Shown: positions 43,882-56,632 of the stretch, one piece after another
Layout of the letters: every line of letters begins with the position of its first letter
Position numbering within the stretch: the stretch's first letter is position 1
Assembly (NCBI GenBank): GCA_020912385.1
Contig: CP087208.1
Span: forward strand, 124,001-188,000
Length of the DNA: 64,000 nt
Origin: Neofusicoccum parvum
Taxonomy: Eukaryota; Ascomycota; Dothideomycetes; Botryosphaeriales; Botryosphaeriaceae
Direction of reading: 5' to 3'
Program-made: the position numbers and the translations under genes
The notes under the pieces: model-generated
Seen by the model: only the letters and a program-made list of their open reading frames with translations
Told to the model about the DNA's origin: nothing
The model's database searches: none

Positions 43882-45023
43882 ATGGAGAATGCTATGAAAA
43901 GCTGGGGTAAGTGTCTTCCAAACCAATGACCCGCACAAGCGGCGGCTGACGGGCAGCGGCAGAGTTGGAAAACTCCATCAAGCTCGTCGACCCCACCCGC
44001 GATGCGCTCTACAACTACGACGCCGAGGCGCAGAAGGCCATCAACAACGCGAAGCCGTGGAGGGCGGACGCGAACTACTTCAAGCACGTGCGGATCAGCG
44101 CGGTGGCGATGCTGAAGATGGTGATGCACGCGCGGTCGGGCGGGTCGATCGAGGTGATGGGCATCATGCTGGGGTACGTGCGGGGCGACACGTTCGTGGT
44201 GACGGACGCGATGCGGCTGCCGGTGGAGGGCACGGAGACGCGGGTGAACGCGCAGGACGAGGCGAACGAGTACCTGGTGCAGTACCTGGAGCGGTCGCGC
44301 GAGGCGGGCCAGGCCGAGAACGCGGTCGGCTGGTACCACAGCCACCCGGGCTACGGCTGCTGGCTGTCGGGCATCGACGTCGGCACCCAGGCCACCCAGC
44401 AGACCTTCGGCGACCCCTTCCTGGCCGTCGTCATCGACCCGGACCGCACCGTGTCGGCCGGCAAGGTCGAGATCGGCGCCTTCCGCACCTACCCCGAGGG
44501 CTACAAGCCCGAGTCGGCGGCGGCGGCGGCGGCTGGTGGTGGCAGCAGCGGCGGCGACGGGTTCCAGACGATCCCGCTCGGCAAGATCGAGGACTTCGGC
44601 GCGCACTCGGACCGCTACTACGCGCTGGAGGTGTCGCACTACAAGAGCACGCTGGACAGCCGCATCCTGGAGAGCCTGTGGAACAAGTACTGGGTGGGCA
44701 CGCTGAGCAGCTCGCCGCTGCTGACCAACCGCGACTACGCCACCAACCAGATCGCCGACCTCGCCCGCAAGATCAACGAGGCCGAGCTGGCCAAGACGGG
44801 CTTCGGCATGGGCATGGTGGGCAAGCTGAAGAGCGAGCGCGCCAACACGGGCGAGGACGAGCGCCTGGAGAAGCTGGCTCGCGCGAGCTACAAGATCGCC
44901 CAGGAGGAGAAGACGGGGCTGCTGGCCGCGGAGGTCAAGGAGAAGGTGTTTGCGGTCAGGCCGCCCGCGACGGCGACCGAGGCGGCGGTTCAGGGCGACG
45001 GCGATACGGAGATGAAGGCGTGA
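43882..45023 (+). CDS. csn5: COP9 signalosome subunit 5 (deneddylase)
   Basis: Two exons, 43882-43906 (only 25 nt) and 43963-45023; 361 residues beginning [19 protein letters not shown]. Csn5 is the metalloprotease that removes Nedd8/Rub1 from cullins and so controls SCF ubiquitin ligases; in filamentous fungi it also affects development and secondary metabolism. The MPN+/JAMM signature is complete: Glu in [11 protein letters not shown] and [14 protein letters not shown] (about residues 134-147). An Ala/Gly/Ser-rich insert (about 183-195) follows the catalytic domain. The C-terminal part ([18 protein letters not shown]) is the helical bundle that binds the complex. A 425-codon antisense ORF is a shadow of this GC-rich gene. 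Confidence 0.95.
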
Positions 45024-45605
45024 ACGGATCGGCTGGACGAGCCGGACTGGGTGATGGACGGGGTGCACTGATTTTCCCCGGAAATGAGCGACGGATACAC
45101 TTCGATTGCAAGATTTTTGCTCTGCTTTGCATGGCATGGCCAGGCGTTCGAGACGGGATGGGTTTTGCTGGGTTTATATCCGAAAATGGACGGTGAACGG
45201 GGGGTTAGTATGCTGGAATGAATGAAGATAGATGGCACTACGGGGTAACACCGCTCTTGTTTCGTTGGTGATAGCTCTTGATTTGGAGCTCGACGCACGC
45301 TAATACTGTCAATGAGCGGCAGATGTGCAGGGGCTCTTTGGGGGGTTTGGTTGCTCATTGCTAAGTGCGTACACTACCGGGCTTCTGAGGGCTCACGCTT
45401 CGACCGCTTACAATTAAACAGTGTAATACTGCCGCGGTACTTCACGAACTGACCACATATTTATCTTCCCTATCAGACAACCTTCCAACACCGAGGAAGA
45501 CTACAAAGCTGTCTCATTGGGTTCGTGCACCATTGGAGAGTCCATGATTAATGTGCTTCTAGTCTAGGATGTACATGTGTAATCACGGCCAACATCCCCG
45601 ATAGA
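45024..45605. other. Intergenic, convergent 3' ends of csn5 and the hsbA-type gene
   Basis: 582 bp, AT-richer than the flanking genes. Contains nothing recognisable beyond likely 3' UTRs. Confidence 0.5.
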
Positions 45606-46166
45606 TCACGAAGAATACGCATCGATGCCGCTCTGGATGGCGTTGTGAATATCGTCCACAACCTCGACCCCCTGGGCCGTCAGCGTCGCGTTGGCCTGGT
45701 AGGACTTCGCGGTCAGGGCGGCGCTGAAGGTGTCGTGGTCGTTCAGCAGCAGCTTCAGGCTCGCGATCACCGTGGCGGTCATGCCGGACGCCGCGAACTG
45801 CGGCTTCTTGGCCTTGAGGGTGCGCACGGCGGACGGGATCGACACGCCCACGGTGTCGACGACGTGCTGGAAGATGCGGACGGTGTCGGGCTCGGCGATG
45901 GGCGGCGACAGGTTGGCGTCGGCGAAGCCCTTGCGGTTGGCGACGTGGATGGCGCCGACGGTCAGCAGGACCGGGGCGCCGTCGACGAGGGTGGTGACGA
46001 GGTTGCCGCCGGCGTAGTTCTGCGAGGCCTGCTGGTTGGCGAGCACGCCGTTGTGGATGTTGGTGATGTCCTGGATCAGGACGTCGGGCGTGACGGCGAG
46101 GCGGTTGGCCAGCGACGCGGCTGAGGCGGCGGATGCGGCCAGCAGGAGGGTCGGGAGGAAGCGCAT
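45606..46166 (-). CDS. Hydrophobic surface-binding protein A (HsbA) family, secreted
   Basis: Intronless, 186 residues, ATG at 46166. A signal peptide (MRFLPTLLLAASAASA, cleavage near residue 17) precedes an all-alpha domain with the HsbA pattern: VLIQDITNIHNGV, a middle NLVTTLVDGAPVLLTVGAIHVANRKG, then VRIFQHVVDTVGVSIPSAVRTLKAKKPQF and a terminal GVEVVDDIHNAIQSGIDAYSS. One N-glycosylation site (NAT). In Aspergillus, HsbA binds hydrophobic surfaces and recruits cutinase-type hydrolases; relatives are cell-wall galactomannoproteins. Length is typical. No GPI signal is seen. Upstream lie two short tandem repeats that may affect the promoter. Confidence 0.85.
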   Translation of the reverse strand: MRFLPTLLLAASAASAASLANRLAVTPDVLIQDITNIHNGVLANQQASQNYAGGNLVTTLVDGAPVLLTVGAIHVANRKGFADANLSPPIAEPDTVRIFQHVVDTVGVSIPSAVRTLKAKKPQFAASGMTATVIASLKLLLNDHDTFSAALTAKSYQANATLTAQGVEVVDDIHNAIQSGIDAYSS

Positions 46167-46430
46167 TTTCGGGTCCTTTGTCTCGATCTGGGCCTGGGAC
46201 GGGGGTGATTCGATTCCATCGCTGCCGAATGCAGCGCAAACGGCCTTAAGTACGCACGACTTGCGAGCAGCGCTTGCTGTTGAGCAGCGCCAGCCTCGGC
46301 ATCTCTGGGGGATCGACGCAGCCAGAGCCCGGATGATCTAGGCTCCGGGTCGATTGTGGGGTTGATGGCTGGCGACTAGCAGCTAGAGCTGGGTTAGCAG
46401 AGCACTACGCTGGCGCTTTGCGCGAACGGT

Positions 46431-46457
46431 GGGCGAGGGCGAGGGCGAGGGCGAGGG
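46431..46457. repeat. (GGGCGA)4.5 hexanucleotide repeat
   Basis: Four perfect GGGCGA units plus GGG. Intergenic, about 265 bp upstream of the hsbA-type start codon. Confidence 0.9.
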
Positions 46458-46486
46458 CTGCCAGCGCTGGCTGCCGAGCACGCGGT

Positions 46487-46526
46487 GGGTGCCTGGGTGC
46501 CTGGGTGCCTGGATGCCTGGTTGCCT
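46487..46526. repeat. Tandem repeat, 5 x 8 bp (GGGTGCCT)
   Basis: Three perfect GGGTGCCT units followed by GGATGCCT and GGTTGCCT. A related run (GGTGCCT) recurs at 46974-46994. Confidence 0.9.
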
Positions 46527-47397
46527 AGCTTACTGCTGCTGACGGAATAGGAAATAACAGTCGAGTCAGGGACGGGCGCGCCGCTGACTCGGGCACCAGA
46601 GCCCAGCAGCCGACCCGTGCCTTGGACAGCCTTGGTTTCTTGGTTTCTTGGAGGGACGTGAGCGGCCGTGGGCTGCCGTGAGCCATTATCGGGCAGAAGA
46701 CCACCGCCTGGCCCTCTGCAGGCCGCTGAAACACCAAACAACGTCATGCGCTATAGGATTTTCTCTATACGCCTTCTACACGGCTGTCGCGCCGTCCGCC
46801 ACACGCTGGCCACGCCCGTCGCGGCCAGTCCGCGCCGACCGGGCCCCCCTGCGCCGGCTCGGGTCAATCTTAAACTCGGCTGCCGCCAACGCGTCCGCCG
46901 CCATGAGCGCTCCGCAACGGCAGTGATCACCGCGCATACGCGATCCTTCAGCTCTCCCGCCGCGCCATGGTGGTGTGCCTGGTGCCTGGTGCCTGTGCGG
47001 CGCGGCAAGCAATCGCGATTGCATCAACTGCTGATCCGGTAAAATCGGTGAAGGCCTCTGTTCTCCTGATGCCGCTCGCTCCCCAATGGTGCGCGTGCGT
47101 TCCGCCGCCCCTCTTCGCTGCTCACCGTATTGCGCTATAGTCGCCGCCCATCCCCCTCGCCGTCTTCTCTTCTTCTTCTCTCTCATTTCCCGCCGTCAAT
47201 CATTCTTTTATCTTCCTCCAGGACACGCCCAAATCCGGGGCGAGTCGAGATAGCGTTGGCGATCCGCGCGCGCTTGGAGTTTGTTCGTTTTGTGACCTCA
47301 TATTCCACCGAGTGTTTGTGTTGTGCAGACGCCGTGCTCTCTCGAGCCCTTGGCACACTTCGCCCCTTTCTTGCAGCGTGAAGAATTTTTTTCCACC

Positions 47398-48066
47398 ATG
47401 AGGGCCGGACAGGGAAGGAAGAGTCCCGTTCTGAGGACCGCAGCCGTTCTCCTTCTCGTACTCTCTATTGCAACCACCAGCGCCTCTGCTGCTGCTGTCA
47501 TCGATCCCAGCGCAAACACCCGTACGTCATCTCCAGCCTCTCCTTCACCCAAACAATGTTCGTCAAAAAAAAAAAAAAAGCAGAGCAAAACAAAGACACC
47601 AGCACGACATCAATATCCCAGAGAAAAAACAAAACTAACCCACCTAACCAGGCCGCATCCAACCCCCGGACTCCAACAACACACCGCGCTCCCCCACCCC
47701 TCCGCCTCCCTCCTCGCTCTCCAACTCCACCCACACCTTCTCCTCGGACCCGGCCAGCTACCCCGACCAAGCCGACCAAGCCGACACCGCCAGCACCGCC
47801 AGCACCGAGGCCACCTCCCGCCGCCGGCCCCACCCCTGGCAATGGGGGCCCCCGCGCCCCAAGCGCGACGGCACCCTCCTGCACGACGTGGCGGCCGGCC
47901 TCGACCGGGACCGAGACGCCTCCGCCGACTCCAGCAGCGACGAGCAAGCCGCGTCGACCGCCTCGGCCGACGACATCGAGGCGCGGCGGCGGCCGGACGG
48001 GTGGCGCAACGACCGGCGGGACGAGCTCTCGCACACGGAGGTGAAGCGCGACTCCTCCTCCTCCGA

Positions 48067-48103
<37 letters not shown>

Positions 48104-48427
48104 CACGACGAACGCTCCCACGTCGGCATCGGCACCTGGGCCGGCATCATCGTCGGCGCGTCCGTCGGCGCCGTGCTGGTGGCCGCGGGCGGGTACGCGC
48201 TGGTGGTGGGGCGGCGCCGGCGCCGCGGCAGCATCGCCGAGCAGAAGGCGCTGTACGCGCAGGCGCGGAAGGAGGACGAGCGCCGCGTGTGGGAGGGCGA
48301 CGACGACGAGGGCGACTGGGGCATGGGGTCGAGGCATGGAAATGGGGGCGGCGGTGGTGGTGGCGTGGGCGATTTGGAGAAGGGTGGGTTGGTGGTTACG
48401 GTGGAGGATTATAGGGGGGTGAGGTGA
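47398..48427 (+). CDS. Single-pass membrane protein with acidic ectodomain
   Basis: Two exons, 47398-47521 and 47652-48427, 299 residues. The N-terminus (MRAGQGRKSPVLRTAAVLLLVLSIATTSASA) is a signal peptide with cleavage near residue 32. The ectodomain (about 33-200) is Ser/Thr/Pro-, Arg- and Asp-rich, with a PPPP segment, two N-glycosylation sites and 13 consecutive aspartates at about 180-192. One membrane segment follows (about 203-227, GTWAGIIVGASVGAVLVAAGG), then a basic stop-transfer GRRRRRG and a 70-residue cytoplasmic tail with a poly-Gly run. The layout is that of fungal WSC/Mid2-like surface proteins, but there is no cysteine-rich WSC domain, so a sensor role is only a guess. The 130-nt intron contains a poly-A run of 14. 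Confidence 0.78.
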
Positions 48428-49531
48428 GGAGGTGGAGGGGTTTTTTGGTAATGTAATGGTGATTGGGGGTGGGGTGGGGTGTTGGAGGAGGTTTTGTGGG
48501 AGGTGAGAAGGGTGAGCGATGGAGGTTGAGGGCGTTGGGGCAAAGAAGGGAATTCAAGGGTGGTACATAGAACAGGGTAGGAACGGGGGTGTACTCTTGT
48601 TGATTTGTATATGATGACGAGCTGCTTTGCGAGGGACGGCGGAAGAAATACTGGGGCCAAAATATACGACGTCCGTGGCTCTCTTTGGGATGAGGGGAAG
48701 AGGCCTGGCACTAATGTCTAACACTCCTTTGAATGCAAAAGAATGCTTTTCTAACTTCTGCAAGGTCTGAGGGACGGTGTGACGAATAGGTGAAATCCAT
48801 TCTACTACTTGAAGGAAAAGAATAACAGGACTTAATATAAGTCTATCTCGTGCCAGCTTGTCGACCCCGGCTCCTGCGCAAACTCTCCACCTACGTGGCT
48901 GTTCATTGGATCTCAATGGCTTGACTGGAGAAATAGTCTGCACGGTTCAACCAGTACGGTCCTACCACCGTACATCCGTCTCTCGAGACTCTGAGTAGAA
49001 ATGGTGTGCGTGCACCCGCAAGGGAGAAGATAATGTCACCAGGTACTTACTATATTCGCAGGTCCCAGTCCAGGGTCTATGATAGCGTTCTGGCCCGCCA
49101 AAGCCTGAAGCTCCGATGCAAATCAATTTCGATAGATCCAATGACGGGAGAATAATACCAAGACACGCGTAATTTTAGACTCTCAGGCCACAGCTTTGGC
49201 ATATCGGCGTCTGTGCAACAAGATCTAAAAGGGCTGCAAGGCCCGAAAGGCCTGGAGCAAAAAGGCATCCAAATCCGAATTTCGTTGACTAAAATAAAAT
49301 AGAGCGCGCGTGCCGTCGATTTGAGAGGATAGAAGACAGGAAAGAAATTTTAGGACGCGTTATGGTAGAACAGGGTGAAACAGAATACGATACCCCAAGC
49401 TGACTCAAAGGGAATGAAAGAGGGACCTACGACTATTTTCCAACATCTCATTAAACACAAGCTTTCTACACACACTTGGGCTAGACCTGGGAAACAACTT
49501 GAAAATAAAGACTCTCATTCCGTCTTGATAA
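48428..49531. other. Intergenic, convergent 3' ends
   Basis: 1.1 kb. The first 120 bp are G/T-rich with long runs of G; the rest is AT-richer. No supported gene, RNA or repeat. Confidence 0.5.
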
Positions 49532-51609
<2,078 letters not shown>

Positions 51610-52330
51610 ATGACGTCCCCCGCCTGGTTCTCCAACTACACATCCGCCCTCCGCGCCCGCGACCTGCGCGAGAAGGCCCAAGAAGCCCACATCAACGCCT
51701 GTCCGTCCCCTCCACCCACCCAAACGGCCGCCAACCACCCCAACGAACCCACAGCTCTGACCAGACCCAACAGACACCAAGCTCGCCGACCGCACCGCCC
51801 GCCTCGAAGCCGAGCGCGCCGCCGCCCCACCACCCACCCCCACCACCGCCGCACCCGCACAGCCCGCCGCCAAAACCAAACCCAGCCCCTCGCGCTTCGG
51901 CCGGTCCAGCCCGGCCGCAGCAGCCGCGGCCGCGGAGCCCGAGCCGGCCGACGCGCTGTCGCGGCTGCGCGCCGACCTCGCCGCGACGCAGACGTCGCGG
52001 GCGGCGCTGCAGGCGCAGCTGGCGGGCGTGACGGCCGAGCTGGGGGCGCTCCGGACGCGGGCGACGCGCGACGAGCGGGCGGTCGCGGAGCTGCGGCGGG
52101 CGGGCGCGGCGCAGGAGCGCCGGCTGCGCGACCGCGAGAGCGAGGTCAAGGGCAAGACGCGGCTGGTCGAGGAGGTGCAGGACGAGCTGGTCAGCGTCAA
52201 CCTGCAGCTCAACATGGCGGAGCAGCGGAGCGAGGAGCTGGAGCGGGAGAATAGGGAGTTGGTGGATCGGTGGATGAAGTATAAGAGGGAGGAGGCGGAG
52301 AGGATGAATGATTTGTCGAAGTGGGAGTGA
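51610..52330 (+). CDS. atg16: Autophagy protein Atg16
   Basis: Two exons, 51610-51700 and 51774-52330, 215 residues. Atg16 binds Atg5-Atg12 and directs Atg8 lipidation at the forming autophagosome. Seen: the N-terminal Atg5-binding helix (WFSNYTSALRARDLREKAQEAH, split across residues 6-27, followed by INAYTKLADRTARLEAE), a Pro/Ala-rich linker (about 50-85), then a long coiled coil (about 90-205) with the conserved LVEEVQDELVSVNLQLNMAE and the ELVDRWMKYKREEAERMN end. There is no WD40 region, as expected for fungal Atg16. The 73-nt intron splits the Tyr codon of INAY and uses a GTCCGT donor, slightly off consensus, but the protein join fits the family exactly. Confidence 0.92.
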
Positions 52331-52760
52331 GCGAGTGATTGGAGAAGGGGCTTATGGCTGTTCTTATGAGAGATGCTAGGTTTGGTTGGCGGTTGGTGAC
52401 GCTTCAGAGACGGCGTCGGACCTGATCGGTACGCCGTTTGGGCACTCGAGTACGGCTGTATTCATCTACGGCGCTGGAGGAGGTAGGAAAGCAGAGAGGC
52501 TTGCAAGAAGATTTCGCATTCCCCAGTATCAGAGAGCATTAGAAAGTTTGGTCGTACGGCCTTCGATGCTTCACCAAAGCGCCCTACAGCACATTTTTTC
52601 CACCAAACCATTGCGTAGCTCACGCAAGGAAAAATTTCATCCTCGGCGCAAGCGTCCTTCCCAACTACCGCCATTAGCGCAGCTCGATTCGTTCGTCCAG
52701 ATCCAACTCCTGTCTATTTCGAACGTTGAACGTTCTATTCGACTGAGGATCCCTTTCTCG
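52331..52760. other. Intergenic, convergent 3' ends of atg16 and the lectin-like gene
   Basis: 430 bp. An open frame on the plus strand (52386-53027) runs into the antisense of the lectin gene and shows no motif. Nothing else seen. Confidence 0.5.
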
Positions 52761-54317
52761 TCAAGTCTTCGTTGTGTCGACGACTCCCACGCGCTCGAAA
52801 CTCGGATTCGTTCCCGTCTTGCGGGTCCACTCGACAAGCTGAGCGCCGTTATCACTGCTCTCAAGTGCGTACACATGTCCAAGTTGATTCGCGGCAATAG
52901 GCGAAAGCGGCAGCACGCTATTCATGCCTTCTACCGAGTCTCGTTCATTCCAAACACCGTTCATGTACGCCATTTTGACCCCGCCGTTCGTTTTAGTCAT
53001 CATGATCTGCAAGTTGAACTTGTTTAGTCGATACTGTGACATTGCTGCGAGTTGGGCTCCCGGGTCGACCGGTAACTGCCACTCATTCTCTGTTGGAAGT
53101 AAATGAGGTGGAATTGCGTTAGCCCGCTGCCAAATAGCCTTCTTTCACCTCAACCCTGGATGTAGACTCACTCAGCTCCCAATCCTCCCACCTCAAGTTG
53201 TATCCGCCGCGAATCTCGGCCAAATTTCCTTCATCATCAATCAGGTACAACCCAACCATCGGGTATTCAATGCCCTCGATTGTATTGCTCGGGATGGGGG
53301 CGACGGCCATGGCGGTACCCTTTTGGGCCGTAAAAGTTTCGATTGAAAGCTGTTCGGAAGAACCAGGTTTGTCGTATTTGTGGTTACCGGCAGGATAATA
53401 AAACGTTGGCACATGGTCTGGGGTTTCGTAGAGAGTGAATATAGCCCGGTTGTCACTGATCGTGTCGTTGCATTGCCACGTATCATACTCGGTCAGGCTG
53501 GAGTTGGCGTCAGCCCGCAACGCGCGGTCTATACCCTTCACCAGTTGCCATCTCCCATCCGTACCCATCTGGTTCTGCGCCCACAAGAAACGTACGAAGT
53601 TGGAATCATCCAAGAAATGGCAGCGAACGTTACTTTCCTACGTTCCTGTCGTCAATCTTTTGTATTCTTTGGAGCAAAATGGCGTTCAATGAACAAGCTG
53701 GTGCTTAAGTTATTACCCGAGCCTCCCCAAAAGTTATACGCGGCAATCGGCGTGCCATTCATTGGGTTGATGGCAGTATCGTTGTTCTCAGCCAGGACTT
53801 TTGAAAAGGTCCAGTTTCCGGAAGACCCGTTCCAGTCGGCCATCCAGATCTGCAGTGAGTAATCCTGGTAGTACACCTGCGAATGCTCGACGGCCAACTC
53901 GTCCGTATAGTTGGCGGCTGCAAGCTTCGAATTTGGTGCGATCCCACGGCGCGGAGCCTCCGAGACGCCGCTATTGTCGTTGGAGGTGGAAGAGGCTGCG
54001 TTTCCTGAGTCATCACTCCTGGTCGCGCCTATGCTCGCGCCGACGATAACCGCGATGACGACCAAGACTCCCATGGCGAGGGCTATCCAGGAATTGTTCC
54101 GGCGCAGGCCGCATATCTTTCGTTCTGCTTGCGTGTCTGTGTGGGCTGGCATGACCACAACTTCTTCGCTGGTGGTGTTCGGAGACTCTGGCAGCTGGTC
54201 CCCAAGATCGACCTCGGGAAAATTAGCATTCTGCTCGACCTCGAGTGTGCTATAGCCTTGCTGTTGTCGCTCAGATGAGATGGTGATGTTGCCCTGGTTG
54301 CCTGGTAAATGTGTCAT
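52761..54317 (-). CDS. Membrane-anchored fucose-specific-lectin-like protein
   Basis: About 450 residues in three exons: 54317 to about 53730, 53632-53172 and 53089-52761. ATG 54317. A 100-residue cytoplasmic tail, then one membrane segment (SWIALAMGVLVVIAVIVGAS), then an ectodomain with repeated lectin-like units (SKLAAANYTDELAVEHSQVYYQDYSLQIWMADW split here; PIAAYNFWGG; NRAIFTLYETPDHVPTFYYP; MVGLYLIDDEGNLAEIRGGYNLRWEDWEL). This resembles the six-bladed AAL/fucose-lectin propeller (PF07938), with Trp/Arg/Glu positions in the sugar sites partly visible. The exon 2-3 join is firm. The first intron is not: a GTATAA donor at 53730 region is in frame with acceptor TAGGAAAG (exon 2 from 53632), whereas the more obvious GTAATA donor is out of frame. 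Secreted lectins bind fucosylated glycans; an anchored form could act in adhesion or wall sensing (inference). Confidence 0.75.
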
Positions 54318-55174
54318 GGCGACGATGACGGCGTTTTCTTGAGATGTGAACAAGACGGCGAGCAACTGGGAGTGGAGTTGTAGTGGCCAAGTGAGACTGA
54401 GTTGGCTAGGCTGGAAGATAGCGAAGTTGTAGAGGATAATAGAATCTGCTGCCTACTCTATATATGGGAACACACTGGGGGCCTGTTTCCTTGCTATGCA
54501 GCAGTGATGGAGCCCCATCCTGTGATTGTATAGGCAGAGATTGTCGCACCGGCTAGAAGTCAGCCTAAGCGCCCTGTGTAAGACCAGTTGTGGATGCTGA
54601 GCTGCCAGTATCCTCATGGTGTAGTTCCACAACGTAACCAAGATGGGACAGCATCCTTCTAACCATCCAATGATCAACCCTGTTGGCGTTGTGGCACTCC
54701 CGAATTTGGAATCCACCTCACGCCACGCCGAATGCAAGTCCTACGCTGATCATCAAAAGCGTTAGTACAGGCAAAGATCTGTCATTTCATCCGAATGCAT
54801 AGGTAGACGCTGTAACTTCTTTTGGCTCTTTTGCTCAAGAGATGAGAGATCACTCCATTTATACGACCAGCTATCCATACCAGTCTCACCATACAAATCA
54901 GTATTACGGCTGAAACCCGCCTATAACATACCATAAACAAGCTGAGAGAAGAGGGCCAACAATTGCACAACAGCCGACATGGCTGCTCTCTCGCCAGGAA
55001 CACGATATCTCCAGACCGTAAGAACCCATTCAAGAACCCATGTGAATCTAACCCGTCCGGAACCACCAACGCCGCTACAATGCAGGAATTTTCCCCATCT
55101 CGCTTCTCGACACCGGGCCTCTTCTAAAACAACGCATACGCGCCGCGCACCTGAACATCCACAAAAATGCGACT
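54318..55174. promoter_or_regulatory. Intergenic region upstream of the lectin-like gene
   Basis: 857 bp with the lectin promoter at the left and the J-protein 3' flank at the right. Only short ORFs; nothing else seen. Confidence 0.45.
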
Positions 55175-56632
55175 TTACTGGGTAGCACACTGAGGACCGC
55201 CTTCCATGTCATCATCGTCATCTTCCCAAGAGTTCGCCGCACGCGGGTCGTCCGAGTTGCCACCAAAGTCGTCCAGATCGGCATCAGTCTCGAACTCGAC
55301 GTCCTCGACATCATCAGTCTTGATCTCCGGGTCGGGGCCGGGAAGCAGATCCCTGATCTTCTGAATCGCAGCCTCGTCCTGGATGTAGCCGTCTTCAGGG
55401 AACTTGATGTCTACGATGAGGTAGAGGTCACCGCGAGCGTCGCTCCTCTTGATCGGCATGCCTTCACCGGGGACCTTGAGCACCTCATTAGGTCGTAGAA
55501 TCCTACCACGGGGCTGGTTGACGTTGAGAGAAATCCCGCGGCCGTCCAGGTGAGTCAGGACGACGCGGTGGAAGCCGGTCAGGGCCTCAGCCAGGGTGAT
55601 GTGAAGCTCAGCTTGTAGGTCTGCGCCAGCGCGGCGGAAGACAGGGTGCTCCTTCTCAACGAGCTCGAAGATGATGTCGCCAGGCTCCTGGTCGGGCTGC
55701 TGGTCCGCTTCACCGGCCAGCACGATACGCTCGCCCTCACGTGCGCCGCGGGGGATGTAGAGCTCAAGAATCTTGCGCTTTTCGACGACACGCTTGCCCT
55801 TGCACTTCTTGCACTTTTCCTTGTCCTTGAACACCTTGCCGGAGCCGCCACAGTTGGCGCACAGCGTTGTGATTGGGCTGAGCATGCCACCAACGGTCTG
55901 GATCCGGACCGTTTGGCCTGAAGTCTGTTAGTTCATGCCATGGTTGAGGACTGCTGTGTAGTCGCTTACCTTTGCCGCCACATACCGAGCAGTCGTGGGG
56001 CTTCGCCTTCTCTTTGCCTCCCGAGCCCTTGCATGTCTCACAGATGACGTTCTTGGTGCTGGCGAACCTTGTCGTCTTTCCCTTGTAAAGCTCCTCCAGC
56101 GTGACCTCGTACTCCTGCTGCTCGTCGGCACCCTTGCGCGGGCGACGCGGGCCGCCGCCACCCATGCCTCCCATACCGGGCATGCCGCCCATACCACCGC
56201 CCATGTTCATGCCGAACATCTGCGACAGCAGATCATCAAGATCCACGTCGCCGCCCATGCCGCCGGGACCGCCGGGCCTGCTGCCGTCGAAGGCAGACAT
56301 GCCATGCACGTCGTATACCTCGCGCTTCTCGTCATCAAACAGGATTTCGTAGGCTTGCGAAACAGCCTTGAATTTGACTTCGGCTTCCTGACGCTCGGCT
56401 TCGGGGACTTTGTCGGGGTGCGAGGATAGGGCGGCCTGCACAGTGAGGTTTTAATGAGGGGTTGCTTGACGACACGGTGTGTGGCAGTCGCACCTTGTGG
56501 TAGGCCTTCTTGATCTCGGCCTTGGATGCGCTGCGCTCAACGCCCAGGACCTCTTTGCTTGTCAGCGGTGAAGGGATATGTAAATAATTTTCGAGTCCCA
56601 CCGTAGAGGTCTACTTCCGCCGAGCTGTTCAT
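55175..56632 (-). CDS. Class A J-protein (DnaJ/Ydj1 type) with CaaX end
   Basis: Four exons: 56632-56602, 56552-56494, 56435-55970 and 55917-55175; 432 residues. J-proteins stimulate Hsp70 and hold unfolded clients. Seen: J domain beginning MNSSAEVDLYEVLGVER with HPD at 36-38, a Gly/Met-rich segment (MFGMNMGGGMGGMPGMGGM), the zinc-binding repeats CETCKGSG, CSVCGGKG, CANCGGSG and CKKCKGKR (the last lacks the final glycine, as in several fungal forms), two C-terminal beta-domains, an acidic stretch (SWEDDDDDMEGG) and the last four residues CATQ, a CaaX box for farnesylation as in yeast Ydj1. It is thus a Ydj1/Mas5- or Xdj1-like cytosolic chaperone attached to ER or mitochondrial surfaces. Two early introns split the J domain; the first exon is only 31 nt. 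Confidence 0.93.

Larger units (their letters stand above)
46167..47397. promoter_or_regulatory. Divergent intergenic region between hsbA-type gene and membrane-protein gene
   Basis: 1.2 kb between outward-facing genes with two short tandem repeats (listed). A further run of GGTGCCT-like units occurs at 46974-46994. No gene supported. Confidence 0.45.

Noticed and set aside
43860..45137. 425-codon minus-strand ORF over csn5
   Set aside because: Shadow of a GC-rich gene; the sense strand has a complete JAMM motif.
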